Positions 1-12,119 of a DNA stretch of 64,000 nt are shown in pieces. A program made the position numbers and the translations under genes. The stretch lies in the NCBI RefSeq assembly GCF_029784165.1, contig NC_073696.1, positions 231,645,771 through 231,709,770 on the forward strand, written 5' to 3'. The notes beneath the pieces are model-generated. The model saw nothing but the letters and a program-made list of their open reading frames with translations. It made no database searches and was not told the origin of the DNA. The first letter of the stretch is position 1. Every line of letters starts with the position of its first letter. This stretch comes from Wyeomyia smithii (lineage: Eukaryota > Arthropoda > Insecta > Diptera > Culicidae).

Positions 1-1490
<1,490 letters not shown>

Positions 1491-1559
1491 TATTGGTATT
1501 TTTCATCTATAATGATTTCATTTTGCTGTTGATCATTTTCACATCCATTTTTAAGATTT

Positions 1560-2230
1560 CATACAAAAAAAAAACACTTAGATAATTGGGAAATGGGAAA
1601 CAAAAGTTCATGAAAGCTTCAATCGAGATGCTTCATGATTTATGGTTTTACGATGCAGCTTTTCTGCGCATGATCATTTTCAAGTCCATCTTAACTTCAT
1701 TTCTGAGATATGTTCACCATTCATCAGACCAAATACCATTCAATATGGGTATTTTTTGAACAGCGATACCCAGCGGTCAAAATCCTGTTGCCTAAAGGCC
1801 GGAAATCAATTTACGGAGCAATTTTGATTTACAAAATGGCAACTTCAGCTTCTAAAGAATCACCTTAAATGGCCAGGTAGCGCATAATATGGGTAAAACG
1901 TCCGGAAATCGATTCCAGAGCCTATTTTGTAATCCAAGATGGCGACTTCACATGTTTTGAAACAGCCTAAAGTAACCAAGTATAATCCAATACAAATATT
2001 CTTGTGATTGGAATGATGTTTAGGAACCCGGAATCAACTCCAAATGTCATTTTAAATGATACCGGAATGAATCCGACCCAGACATCCTTTTTAAATCCAT
2101 GATGGCGACTGTCGGTTTCTGGTAAAACATAAAAATGACCATTCAGTGTGAGTATTTCTTGGTGTCATCAGAGCCCAAGAAAACGGAATAAATCAACCAG
2201 CGCATCGTGCTCTTTGATGTGGTACCTTGA
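1560..2230. repeat. Degenerate tandem modules (AAGATGGCGACTT type)
   Basis: Diverged modules of roughly 150 bp recur, marked by phrases such as 'aatccaagatggcgacttc' near 1930 and 'aatccatgatggcgactg' near 2094. The leading part (about 1560-1660) is repeated at about 2790-2890 ('gcttcaatcgagatgcttc' and 'gcttcaatctggatgcttt'). There is no ORF. It reads as an old dispersed repeat. Confidence 0.55.
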
Positions 2231-2310
2231 AGTAGAACTTATTGATAGCATGACAACCTATCGTAAAGCTTTGTACGCTGAACAAAAAATGGTACAACTT
2301 TATATCCCCT

Positions 2311-2348
2311 GAGGAAGGCGAAGTCCAAAAGCCGAAACGTCGGACATA
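2311..2348 (+). repeat. Penelope-type terminal motif, hammerhead-like core
   Basis: The sequence has CTGAGGA, a small stem GGC/GCC with an 11-base loop, then GAAACGTC. This is the arrangement of the hammerhead ribozyme core (CUGANGA, stem II, GAAA) that Penelope-like elements carry in their terminal repeats. A second example at 62179-62225 keeps CTGAGGA and GAAACG but has a different stem II. The U of the canonical CUGAUGA is G here, so catalysis is doubtful. Confidence 0.45.
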
Positions 2349-4137
2349 AAACATAGCAGCGTTTTGATCCACCGTTAGAACTGAGAAAAAACGTATTTAC
2401 CTTGGAATTTCATGTTACAGTCGTTTTTGAATTTGCCTATTTATTAAAAGAAATGTGTGCTCAATTTCGATGAATTTCATTTAATTTTGAGAAACTCGAG
2501 ATTTCGCAAAATTTCGCATACCCTTATTGCCGACGCCGCGATGATGCTCTAATACAGGGATTCAACTCCAGACGTCAGTTTTTTATCCAGAAAGCCGTCT
2601 ACCGATTGCTGTTTTGCTGTAATATTTATATTTGCATTTTAGGGGGTAATTAAATTATAAAATTTAACATTTGCCGTAATATATCTGAAGTGAGGTTGTC
2701 GAGGCAGTGAAATATAAGAAATGCTTTTTAGTTCGGAACACTACAATCCTGAGCGTGGCCGGGAATGTTCAACTAATTTTCAGTAGTTTACATAAAAAAA
2801 ACTCTGAGGGAGTTAGGAAATGAGAGAGCAATTTTTTAAATAGCTTCAATCTGGATGCTTTCTGGTTTATAGTTTCACAATGCAAATTTTTGGCCTTTCA
2901 GTATATTGGGCAATGTATGTAATTTTACGGCGGTGAAAACTGTTTTAAAACTTTGTCAAGCTCAAAATCGCACATAAAAAGTTTTTATGATAACGCAACA
3001 GTAATTATAGTTATTGTTTTTTTTTTTACTGTTTACGGTTGCATTCTAAATAATCACTTTTCCGGAGTACATCGGCAAACTGAAACTTCTCGATATTGCT
3101 TCTCAGCTAAGCTGTCCGTAAAGTTTCGCATATACATGCCCAGCAGTTGTGTGCTTGCGTTAGTCTGTAATTGATATCAATTAAAGTCAATCGCATGCTC
3201 TCTTCCCTCTTCCCTGAGCACATTTTATTCCTTTTCGACTGCGTCGAGGTTGCCTTTTCCCGCGAGCTCGTTTGTCTTTCGTGACTCGTCATATTGCCGT
3301 CAGACACATACACGTAGCCCTACTCTTGAGCGAAAAATGTATCATTGCCCTGATGCTAATTGCATACCATTTCGAACTAATTTAATCGTGCGCGCACGAT
3401 AAAAAGATGAATTATCACCTTTGGAATGACGATAGTATCAGGCGATGAACTTTTCGTTTCGTTCTTTGATACTTTGAAGATATTAATGGACTTTTTAGAC
3501 ATTTCAGAAACAACTTTTCAGACAGTCAGAAACAAGTCTGTGAAATATTGTCATTTTTTCTGCCATCCAAATCTATGACGACCAAAGTTGGCAACGCTGG
3601 CCACATTAGGCTTGCTTTACATTTACTTTGAGAATGCCCACACCACCTGTCTAGGTACTTGCCTACAGGCACGTACTATAATAAGCGACGGAAAACCAAA
3701 CCACGATTGTTTCAATAGCTGTCAAAGTGCCACCTACTCCCTATTTTGAATTATAACACAGACTACAATCCACATAGTTACGAATTTTGCCTACACAGCG
3801 CCGAAGGTTGCACAAAAGCTGCAAGTATTTCATCACTCAGCCTCATCAATTACATCAATGTGCCAACTTCGTTTAATATTGATGCTATATGGGAATATAA
3901 AAATCCATCATTCACATTCACAGCATAGTGAGCATCACAACGCCACCAGCATTGGATGTGTTGCTCTGTTATAACAAAGGCTGATATGCGACTTCCATCA
4001 TGCATGCGTGCATAAATGATGACGATGATGGATAGATGCTGGAGTGTAGGCGAACAACTGCAGGTGATTGTGGTACTCTGGCAAAGGAATAAGCTCTGAT
4101 TATTGAAATTATTATCGCCACGCGAGAACGCATCGCT
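2349..4137. other. No gene seen
   Basis: Apart from the repeat of the 1560-1660 block at about 2790-2890, I see no coding signal, RNA gene or terminal repeats here. Short ORFs on both strands lack recognisable domains. Confidence 0.5.
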
Positions 4138-4168
4138 GGACACGCGACCCGATACGTGTCGCGTGTCC
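4138..4168. repeat. 11-bp perfect inverted repeat
   Basis: Arms GGACACGCGAC and GTCGCGTGTCC are separated by 9 bases. It lies about 60 bp beyond the poly(A) signal of the astacin gene. Its role is unknown; it may be a short imperfect MITE or a chance palindrome. Confidence 0.6.
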
Positions 4169-4224
4169 ATTCACCACTGTATTATTTATGTAATCACATT
4201 CCAGATAGGATGTGGCAACTATTG

Positions 4225-4230
4225 TTTATT
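4225..4230 (-). terminator. Poly(A) signal AATAAA of the astacin gene
   Basis: AATAAA on the minus strand begins two bases after the stop codon of the astacin ORF, implying a very short 3' UTR. Confidence 0.6.
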
Positions 4231-4232
4231 TC

Positions 4233-5240
4233 TCACTTTTTGAAACCATAAGTTGGAAATGCAGCATTTTCTTTGAACAATCCTAGCAGTGAGTTGAATT
4301 GATCTATAAAACCGGGAGGCTCAGGATCTTCGGAACCTTCCCGTTGTGCACACTGGCTCTGATACATGAGTTCCAGTTTGCTTATATCTTTCTCACTAAG
4401 ACCCTTGCGCTGTCCGAGTGTCACGTTTGGCTGGAGAGCCTCGATAGTGGGTTCGCTGTTTCTGGAGAAAGCCTTCGCCGAGTAATGCATGACACTACCG
4501 TAGTCGTATTCGATGCCGTAACTGGTGACTTCAGTTTCGTTGTACTTGTTGAAGTTATGCTCGTGACCCGGTTCGATATTCTCCCACAGGATACGTACGT
4601 AGTCATCTCGATTGGAAGCACTCTGTTGGTGGAAGAACCCTAGCGCATGAAGCAGCTCGTGAATGACCACTCCATGCCGAACGCAGCCTGGTGATTGCAA
4701 GTTGACAGTTTGTCCATCCGATTGCATTCCCACGCTGGACCAGCATCCACTGCTGTTGGAACGAAATACTACCCAACTCGTGTCTTTTTTGTGATACGGC
4801 CGGAACTGGATACAGGTCTTCTGGTGATACTCTTTGATCGCTTTCAATATCACTAGCTGCTGTTCATCCGCTGTAAAGAGAACCTCACCTTAATTCCTCG
4901 AAGAATTCAAAACAAACCTTAACTTACTGAAATCTTCATCCTCGATAAAGTAGGGCACCGTTCCGTCAGCCCATCGCATGCTTTCGTTCAGTATACCGTT
5001 TCTGGAATGATACCGATCCAGCAGGATATCTCCTTCGAACAAACCGCTCAACTCCCAAGGATTTGCCTCGTCCTCGTCGTCCAGCTCGTCGATCTGGCTA
5101 GCAACTCGGGCCGCTTCTCCGACGCTATGTGGCTGCATATCACCGTGCTTGGCATTCGGCGGTCGATGCCGTTGACTGTGGCACTCGATCAAGCTAGACG
5201 CCAAAGCTAGCACAATTATCCATCCCACCAAGCCTTCCAT
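4233..5240 (-). CDS. Astacin-family zinc metalloendopeptidase (2 exons, complete)
   Basis: Secreted protease of about 316 residues, a usual length for a short insect astacin. Exon 1 (5240-4928) encodes a signal peptide (MEGLVGWIIVLALASSLIEC), an acidic propeptide (DELDDEDEANPWE) and the start of the catalytic domain (GTVPYFIEDEDF). A 57-bp intron (4927-4871) has a GTAAGT donor and a TTTACAG acceptor; splicing gives an in-frame DFTDEQQ junction. Exon 2 (4870-4233) holds the zinc site HELLHALGFFHQ (about residues 175-186) with His175, Glu176, His179 and His185, and the Met-turn SVMHY (about 230-234). Family members usually have HE after GFxH; here it is HQ, a modest deviation. No EGF or CUB domain follows, so this is the minimal form. 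Such enzymes in insects are often digestive or reproductive secreted proteases; the exact role cannot be read from sequence. It lies alone among intergenic repeats. Confidence 0.95.
4871..4927 (-). other. Intron of the astacin gene
   Basis: 57 bp, GT-AG, with donor A|GTAAGTT and acceptor CTTTACAG|CGG. Removal restores the conserved start of the catalytic domain. The size is typical for small dipteran introns. Confidence 0.9.
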
Positions 5241-5279
5241 CGTCTAACATTCCGTAATCCACTAATGTGCGGAACTCGC

Positions 5280-5286
5280 TTATAAA
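5280..5286 (-). promoter_or_regulatory. TATA-like box of the astacin gene
   Basis: Minus-strand TTTATAA lies about 40 bp before the ATG at 5240, placing transcription start around 5255 and giving a very short 5' leader. Confidence 0.6.
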
Positions 5287-5811
5287 GCCCTTTTACCCTC
5301 GCCATTTATGATGGCCTGATAATCGGCTGTCATAGTTGCACAGAAGGGTGCTTCCCGGACCGGAGACAGAGACGCACGTTCGAAACCGGCGCTTATCAAA
5401 TTTAGGCCGCTCAGCGCGCGCACACAAATGCAATGGAATGCGAACTTCAACTTGATTAATCAGTCACAACGCAATGGGGGACCAAAGTTGCTAATTAAGC
5501 TGCGCACTTGATGCGCACTACTGCCGTTTCCAGCGGAAGGTTATCTGATTTGAGTATTGTTCTAGGGGGTGAAATGGTTTTCCAAATTGATGAGCTTTTG
5601 TTGCATCCATTCTGAAAAATACTAATTAATTATTCAACTTTTTTGTTGACATATACGTATAACACATCCCAAAAGTCTGCATTCTATTTTGAACCTAATA
5701 TTATCTAAGAATGATCCTGATGATCAAAATCATTTTGTGATCGGTCGATTGTGCCTCGAATTGAAGATTACTCGATTACTAGTCGCCAAATGAAAAAAGT
5801 GCACTCCAAAA
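5287..5811. other. Upstream region of the astacin gene
   Basis: Mostly unique sequence. About 5440-5560 is rich in TAAT cores ('gattaatc', 'ctaattaa') and could be regulatory; there is no ORF of note. Confidence 0.35.
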
Positions 5812-5881
5812 GCTCAAACCGGAAACAATGAAAGATTATAGCCATTCAACCATTCCTATGAATTTTGGTGCCCCTAGTCTT
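5812..5881. repeat. End of a GTGCCCCTAG-family repeat
   Basis: The segment ending 'attttggtgcccctag' matches the inverted terminus of the MITE at 55815-56006 and blocks near 9235, including the adjoining 'tatagccattcaaccattc' part. Only one terminus is present. Confidence 0.5.
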
Positions 5882-6059
5882 TACCAAAACGCATCAACTT
5901 ATGTGAGATTTCAATATGTCCAGCTATGGTTGAACCTGAGATAGGATTTGCCTCGACCGGAAATATTGGTAATAAAATCCACTGTGGCTTGGGTAACGAA
6001 GCTTTGACTTTTTCATGAAATCTACAAAAGATTAGCTAAACATTGATGGCTGTCCTTTC

Positions 6060-7331
6060 ATGGAGAAATGAGAAACAAAAAAGTTAAAATATTCTAGAAA
6101 ACAGCAAAACTAAAGTCGGAACATTTGGTTCAACTGGTGAAACCTGCGAAATCAGAATATATCGGAGGAAAACTTAAAAACAATTAGGAAAAAAATCCTA
6201 ACCAAGACGCGATTCTTTCTTAAACGGTTCTTTAGCGCTACAGAGGATGTTTTTCAGCATAAAAGGCTATTGCAAGGACCTTTACTTTGATATCCGATCA
6301 AACACTTTTTTAACAGGGATTTCAGAGTTGCGTTCATCTACGTTACACTTTTTGGTACTGAATGCTGAAAAATATTAGGGAAATTTTTGTTTTTTAAATT
6401 TTTGGAATTTTTAATTAATTTCAGGGAAAATCAGGTAATTAAATTTTAAAAACTTTTCCACCACTCTGTATAACTTCTTCAGGAAAGTTGTAATAAATGT
6501 AGTAAGTTTTGGGAGTGTTTATTAGTGATAAAAAATATTTCCAGCCTCTAAACGGATTTTTCAACCTGTATAGTACCTTCGACAAAGTTGTAGATGATGA
6601 TTTTGTCTTTAAAAAAACTGTAATGAAAAACTGTAAAGAAAAAAACTTTTTTTGACAAATTTTAATTGTTTTCATTTTGGGTTTAATGTTTAATGATAAT
6701 GTGTAGATGTTTAATGATAATGTGTAGCTCCCGCAGAAAAAATGCAGTTCTAAAACAGTGAGTTTTTTTGAGATATTTAATTAATAATTATATTACAGGT
6801 TAGACTCGATTATACGGGACTCGATTTTCCGGAATAATTTGTTTTCGCTGTTTGTTTTTAATATTCATTTTGAAATTTTACCTTTATTATCCCTTCAGCG
6901 CATTTGTTATTATTCCTGTCCTTTTTGGCATGTTTGGGACATATCCGAGTTAAGTGAAACCGATCAGTTTCAATTTTTATTTTTTTTTTCTTGAAAATTT
7001 ACCCATTTTTGCCACAGAAATGATTTCCGGTTACGCTACTGCATTACTCAAGTAACATTACGAAATCAAATAATTATTTTACGTTCGCTCAAGGCAAATT
7101 TGAAAGAAAACATTGGTGATTCGATTATCCGGAAAATTCGATTATTCTGAGCGAAAAAAATCGAGTCTGTATTGTTTTTTTTCTAAAAATTTTTTTCTTT
7201 CTCACTTTTTTTTTAGAAGGAAGAAAATGCTCTCTACTACTTTGCCGAAGGCGTTGAACCAATCGAACTAAACGTTTTGATTTTCATATTTTTAGAAAGA
7301 TTTAACTTTTTTGTGTCTCATTTCTCCATGT
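6060..7331. mobile_element. Non-autonomous DNA element with ~85-bp inverted ends
   Basis: The left end 'atggagaaatgagaaacaaa' (6060 on) and the right end 'gtgtctcatttctccat' (to 7331) are inverted copies that stay alignable for about 85 bp, ending in 'ttggttcaac' on each side. No coding capacity is seen. The interior carries a pogo-type MITE (6796-7169) and a block at 6290-6475 that recurs at 59650-59820. Target duplication is not clear. Confidence 0.5.
6796..7169. mobile_element. Pogo/Tigger-type MITE
   Basis: Flanked by TA dinucleotides (6794-6795 and 7170-7171). The ends are CAGGTTAGACTCGATT and, inverted, CAGACTCGATT; the CAG...GACTCGATTATCCGG pattern is characteristic of pogo-group elements. 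It is 374 bp with no ORF. Confidence 0.7.
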
Positions 7332-7860
7332 TTAGCTTATAGAATTATATTAAGGACCTATTCTTGAAATATTAGGAATAGCATATTTGATCGCTCAACT
7401 GCTGCCTGGGATTGATCATAAGCAGCTGAAAATGCACAAAGAACCATCATAAAATGTTGAAATAGAAATAAAAATAGCTTGACTTGCATTATAGTCATCA
7501 AAAATAAGAAAGTTGAAAAATAACACTTCATTATTATTGTTAATCATATTGCTTGCTTTAGACGATACTCTCGCTGTCACTGGACTTGTTGGTTGCTAAA
7601 TTTAGCATATACGCTGTCGAAGAACCAATTATATTAACAAAACGACTTGAACTTTCTTTTCTTCCTCTTCCAATTTTCAAAATTTTTGAAGAGTGGGGGG
7701 GGGTGACATAAAAAAAAATTGTACCATCCTTGTTATACAAATTCTCGTACGACATATGTTTTATGTTCTCTGAGCATCAAGCTACCGTGAGACAGTATAG
7801 TTGAAATCATTTTAGAATCGCACGAAACTATTGCCTTTCAATTCGCGTACATTTGTTCAA
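7332..7860. other. No gene seen
   Basis: AT-rich; a run of nine G at about 7695-7703 is the only local oddity. The ORF at 7558-7755 (minus) has no recognisable domain. Confidence 0.4.
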
Positions 7861-8996
7861 AGATTGGACTTGAAAAAAATGAGACACACAAAAATGATCA
7901 CCAAAAATTTAGTTTAAATCTTCTCAAATTTTCAGGGATTTATTGAATATCCTTCAAGCTGAAAGCTCGTACATTTTTCGTAACACTGCTCATGAAACCT
8001 TGGCGGATGCTCCATCTCCCATCTTCCTTACACAATTTCTCCCAGTTTTTCTTCAAAGCTTCATCGGTTTTGAATGTTTTTCCGCTTGTGTTCAGCTTCT
8101 TCTTCATTATCGCCCAAAACTTTTCGATCGGAAGAAGTTCTGGTGAATTTGACGGGTTCGTCTCCTTCGGGACTACATTAACACCCTTCGCTTCGTACCA
8201 ATCCATTCCAGGTTTGCCATAAGGGCACGAAGCGAGATCTGCTCGCTTATGGTGCCGGTTGTAACGAACGGCTTACTGTACCGTCCACACTCACAGATCG
8301 CCTGCCACGACAGGTACTTCTTCGCGAATTGTCTGTCTTTCTCTTTCGGAACTTTTCGGAACCTCCATGTGGGACGTACCGACAAAAACTCGAGGCCGTG
8401 GATTTGTTTGGTGTCCGCCTTGATGTGTGTCTCGTCGTCCATGAAGAGACAGCCTAGCCACTCACGATACAGCTTCCGCGCACGGCATTTGGCCACCGTG
8501 TTGTGCTTGTCAGTCCAGACACCAATTCTTGACCTTAAAAACACGTAGCCCAGCCCGTTCCATTGTCTGCTGGACGAACCACTTCGACGAATTGACCTTT
8601 TTGGCCATGTGACGGGAAAAAGTTTGGGTTCTTCGTAAAGTACTGCCTTAACTTCCGCGTCTTCTCTGGGTATTTCGTTTTCGGCCGCCTAAAGCGCGCC
8701 GCTCGATGGTATTCCTCTTCCGGAACATCTTCACAACGTGGGACATTGTGGAATGCCTTTTCCGATCAATCTGTGCTGCTGACCAGGATTATCGATCACC
8801 GCGCCGAAGATTTGCTGGCGTAGGTCTTCTTGGTTCGAATGCATCTTGGAAACTACTTGACAGATCGCGATAAAATTTTGCACACATAAACATAATACTC
8901 TAAACTAGTATAGCCCAAAATTTTAATAATTTTTGCCCACGCGATAAAAGTTACACTCAAAACAAAGTGTCGCATTTTTTTCGAGCCCAATCTTTA
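7861..8996 (-). mobile_element. Tc1/mariner-superfamily transposon, defective
   Basis: Inverted ends share AAAGATTGG, then CTTGAAAAAAATGAGACAC on the left and CTCGAAAAAAATGCGACAC on the right read inverted. TA flanks the right end; the left flank is CA. The minus-strand transposase starts near 8844 (MHSNQEDLRQQIF) and is broken by several frameshifts. Confidence 0.8.
7940..8844 (-). pseudogene. Tc1/mariner transposase pseudogene (DD37E-like), second catalytic Asp deleted
   Basis: Would catalyse cut-and-paste transposition at TA. The frame at 8173-8544 contains the first catalytic region (FMDDETH) followed by FVTTGTISEQ and LRALMANLEW. The frame at 7940-8206 has YEAKGVNVVPKETNPSNSPE and LLPIEKFWAIMKKKL, in which the Glu of NSPELLPIEKFW is the third catalytic residue. 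Where related proteins carry the block with the second Asp (FWPDLA-like), LRALMANL runs directly into EWxxxKGVNVVPKE with a frame change, so that segment is deleted. Upstream frameshifts interrupt the DNA-binding part. The D37E subgroup is inferred from the PKETNPxNxPELxPIEKFW context. Confidence 0.8.
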
Positions 8997-9119
8997 CCTA
9001 TTCATGAATTAATTATCTCCCTTTTCCTCATTTTGAGAATCATTACAATTACGTGATCATACTGAGGACAATCATAATAACGATATCATTTGAACTGGAA
9101 ACTACCCAGTACCTGATTG

Positions 9120-9430
9120 TTTAGCTTTATCTAATGTAAATTACACTGTCAACAAGTTCAACACAGGTTTTGCTCTAGAGCTCAAACTGTAAAAAATGTA
9201 AGATTATATCATTTCAACCATTCTTGTAAATTTGGTGCCCCTAGCGCTGATTACCGTTTCAGAGACTTAAACGAGTTTAAGCACATGTAAAGGCGACGAA
9301 CCCGGCGAACAATTACTCTGCGGTTCTTCTGCTCCAAATGTCACATGAATGGTTAAAAAATTATAATCTTCCTAGGGCAACTATTAACTCTACGGCCCCC
9401 TTTGTGTTGGTTTTGTCAACCAAAGTTATT
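9120..9430. repeat. Dispersed repeat shared with 55600-55870
   Basis: The blocks 'ttgtaaatttggtgcccct', 'cagagacttaaacgagttt' and 'gcgacgaacccggcgaacaa' recur in the same order at about 55676, 55712 and 55752 with substitutions. This indicates two old copies of one element; no ORF. Confidence 0.65.
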
Positions 9431-9489
9431 TACGAACACGTATTGTTTAAAAATATTTTCAAACGTGGATCGTATCGCATCGATCCTGT

Positions 9490-9735
9490 TGATGTGGTAA
9501 CCTATTTGAGCACCCGGACGAACACATACGATTCGCATAGATTCTCTAGGATTCCTCACATTGGATTCGTGAGTGTCCTTGAAAAGGATTCCTTAAAAAA
9601 GAATCATCAGGAATGGCCTGAATATGGAAAAATCCTGAGTGGGAATCCTCCGGATCGTGTTTGCGATTCCTTTCACGATTCCGTCACCGAGTTAAAGGTA
9701 TCCTGGGGATTCTTACTCAGGATTCTCTGCGTGTT
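9490..9735. repeat. GGATTC/GAATCC-rich degenerate satellite
   Basis: The hexamer GGATTC or its complement recurs irregularly ('aggattcct', 'ttggattcg', 'aaggattcct', 'gggaatcct', 'gggattctt', 'aggattctc'). The overlapping 140-codon ORF at 9338-9760 is compositionally driven and matches no family I know. Confidence 0.45.
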
Positions 9736-9760
9736 ATTAAGGGCATTCACAATAATTTAA

Positions 9761-10260
9761 GTAGTAGCTGACGCAAAAGATACCTAAAAAATAAGAAAAA
9801 ACTGACAATGCTCCATGCATATAAAGCCATGAAAATTCAAAAAATTGCAAGCATACTTATAAACCAAAACATAGTTCGAGCTTGTTATTACACGATCATC
9901 TTGAATTTGTGTCACGCTGACACAATATTTGATCATAATTATTAAAACATTTCCATATCCAACATGCTACCAAAAGCTAGAAAAATCGAAAAATAAATGC
10001 ACATAAGCTCAAAAACATCACAGTGCTTCCCTTGGCACCATTGACTTTCATATTTTCAATTGTATCTGACTAACCCACCGTCATGAATCAATCTCCTGTT
10101 GGAGTTTTCTGCGCGTGAAATACATTACAATTTTTCAAACAATTGACTTAACCCGTAAAGACCCAGGACGGAACTTTTTTTTTCATAAAATTTCAAATAA
10201 CATGATCATACTTCAGGTTTTTAGCATTTCCAGAATAAGGATTCCTAAATCCATACGCGA
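9761..10260. other. No gene seen
   Basis: AT-rich sequence without domains, terminal repeats or RNA genes that I can recognise. Confidence 0.4.
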
Positions 10261-10263
10261 TGA

Positions 10264-10553
10264 AATATTTAATTTGGGCATGCACAGAATTTTGAGAAAA
10301 CCGAGTTGAAATTCACCATAGCACGTATTTTCATGGTAACCTGATTTTCTCAGTCTCCCACTGTAGATTTCAACTTAACTCTCCGATTTTCTCTAAAAAC
10401 TCTAAATTTTGTAATGTCTTCTGAATCTAAAGAAGGCGAAAGATTTATTCTAGCATGCAGAGCTGTTGAGAAAGTCAAGTTTTCATGAAAATTCGTAATT
10501 TAGTTAATTCAAATTCGTTTTTCTCAAAATCTGTGCATGCTAAATAAATCTTT
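10264..10553. mobile_element. Inverted-repeat MITE
   Basis: The left arm 'gggcatgcacagaattttga' is mirrored by 'tcaaaatctgtgcatgct' near 10527-10544, and the arms stay alignable for about 70 bp. A third, direct copy of the GCATGCACAG...TTGAGAAA motif sits at about 10455. About 290 bp, no ORF. Confidence 0.55.
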
Positions 10554-11190
10554 CTAGAAGCCTATTCCTGCTCAAACCAGTCATTTTATTAGTGGATGGA
10601 GGGAAGGACGGTCCCTATTAGTAGCAGCACAAGCTTTCTGGATGCTGGTGACAGGATTTCTCCGCAGCTATAAGGATTTGTTCCACTTCTACCGATATAC
10701 GGATCCGTAGACGAATATTCCGTTGTACGGATATTTGAAAATATCTATGGAAATCTAGGGATTTTTGAAAATATCTACTGAAGTCTACGAATTATTGAAA
10801 ATAACTTCGGAAATCTATGGATTTTTTAGTTTGTTATCCCGGAATGAATGTTTTTAATAAATTTATATAAAACTCTCCTACAAATCGGTACCATTTTAAA
10901 AATTTTCCTGTGAGTGACACTAAAATTTGGTATTTCTTTTTTAACCTTTTATTTGAAATTTTAGCAAAATGAAATAAAAAATCCGTAGAAATCCGTAGAA
11001 TCTACAAATTTACATGATATAGTTCTGGCATCTCTGCCTGGCAATGAAAATTTGCCGGCCGTTCAATAGCCAGTGTGAAAGCAGTTTTTCTGTGTGATCA
11101 GAGTGCCTTAATTCTCACTGTCGGGGCAGCATCATGTTCGATTTTAAGATCAACGATAAATTGTCCTTTTCAGGACAAAACAAATATATG
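10554..11190 (+). repeat. Stem-loop repeat family, copy A (with insertion)
   Basis: Shares with copies at 12120 and 60440 the order: 'ctgctcaaa...tcattt' leader, 'agcagcac' tract, 'agtgccttaattctcac', 'gtcggggcagcatcatg' and a 3' hairpin. The hairpin at 11161-11178 is TTGTCCT-TTTC-AGGACAA, a perfect 7-bp stem with the same TTTC loop as histone mRNA 3' ends. The TATA region seen in other copies is missing, cut off at the MITE border. An insert of about 360 bp (10673-11035), rich in ATCCGTAGA motifs and ending 'ggcatctctg', may be a decayed hAT element. Confidence 0.55.
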
Positions 11191-11376
11191 ATTAAAGATT
11201 TGATATTTTCTCATTTCGAGCTAAAATATAAAGTGAATTGTTTTTTTAATTTGCATTCGTTCTGACTGGTAAAACCTGCTTGTACCGCTTCATATGATTC
11301 CATATTTATATTTGTAAATTAAAATTCTGTAGCACTGCAACTCCTCATTTGCACAAAATTTGAAAAATATTCAATA

Positions 11377-11751
11377 CAATGGAACAGGGATGTTATGAAT
11401 GTGATTTTTTAGACATCTGCAGATGGGGATGCGGATGCGGATATGTGATTACGGATGCAGATGTGGATGCGGATGTTAATTTTCATGCGAATGTTCGGCA
11501 TTTACGGATGCGAAGGCGGATAACCATCCCTGGTATTTTACTTCGCTTATTTCGCACGATATGTTGCACTCCAGTGCAAAACCTATTGAAATGAGCAGCA
11601 AATACACCAAGGAGAGTTTTGCTACAAAATTGTATAAAGCGATATTTTTTTCAACATCCGCATGATATCTCGTGTTATATAATGTTGCGAATGCAAATGC
11701 GAAGTCAATTTTCATGCGGATGCGGATACCCGTTACATCCCTGCAATGGAA
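11377..11751. mobile_element. hAT MITE with perfect 8-bp target duplication
   Basis: The element (11385-11743) starts CAGGGATGT and ends ACATCCCTG, flanked on both sides by CAATGGAA. The subterminal regions are packed with GGATGC-type hexamers in both orientations, a usual hAT transposase-binding layout. No transposase is encoded. Confidence 0.9.
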
Positions 11752-12119
11752 TGGAAATACGATTGAAATGATTAAGATGGGTCGGTCTCCCAAGAGCACG
11801 AAAGCCGAACCATCTCCATATTCAATACACTTCATTCAAAATGTTGGAACGCCTTTACAAAGACGAACTCCATCCTCATGTCTGTCAGCAACACGCAACA
11901 ACGTAAGGAAAAGTTGCATAATTGAGAGTGCGCTGCATCTTGTGCTATCTGCTTCCATTCGACAGGATCCGAAAAGCAGAAAACGCTTGTTGACAACACG
12001 ATACTGGTTATATTGTTGCATGTGTAAGAGCTTGATAGTCGGTCCTTTTTCGCTAGTTGCCAAAAAAACTAAAAAGAAGACGAAACTTAACAAAAAGGAG
12101 GAGCTGGTTACAAAACGGG
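11752..12119. other. No gene seen
   Basis: Between the hAT MITE and stem-loop copy B. ORFs at 11672-12154 (plus) and 11836-12093 (minus) lack recognisable motifs. Confidence 0.35.

Noticed and set aside
1690..2130. CRISPR-like or precise tandem array
   Set aside because: Modules are diverged, differ in length and have no regular spacers.
4138..4168. Rho-independent-type terminator for the astacin gene
   Set aside because: This is a eukaryotic RNA polymerase II gene with its own AATAAA; the hairpin lies beyond it and has no T tract.
4299..4643. 114-codon plus-strand ORF opposite the astacin gene
   Set aside because: Shadow frame of astacin exon 2, which has the catalytic motifs on the minus strand.
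9338..9760. 140-codon ORF as a gene
   Set aside because: It covers the GGATTC-rich degenerate repeat and the dispersed repeat; no recognisable domain or gene structure.
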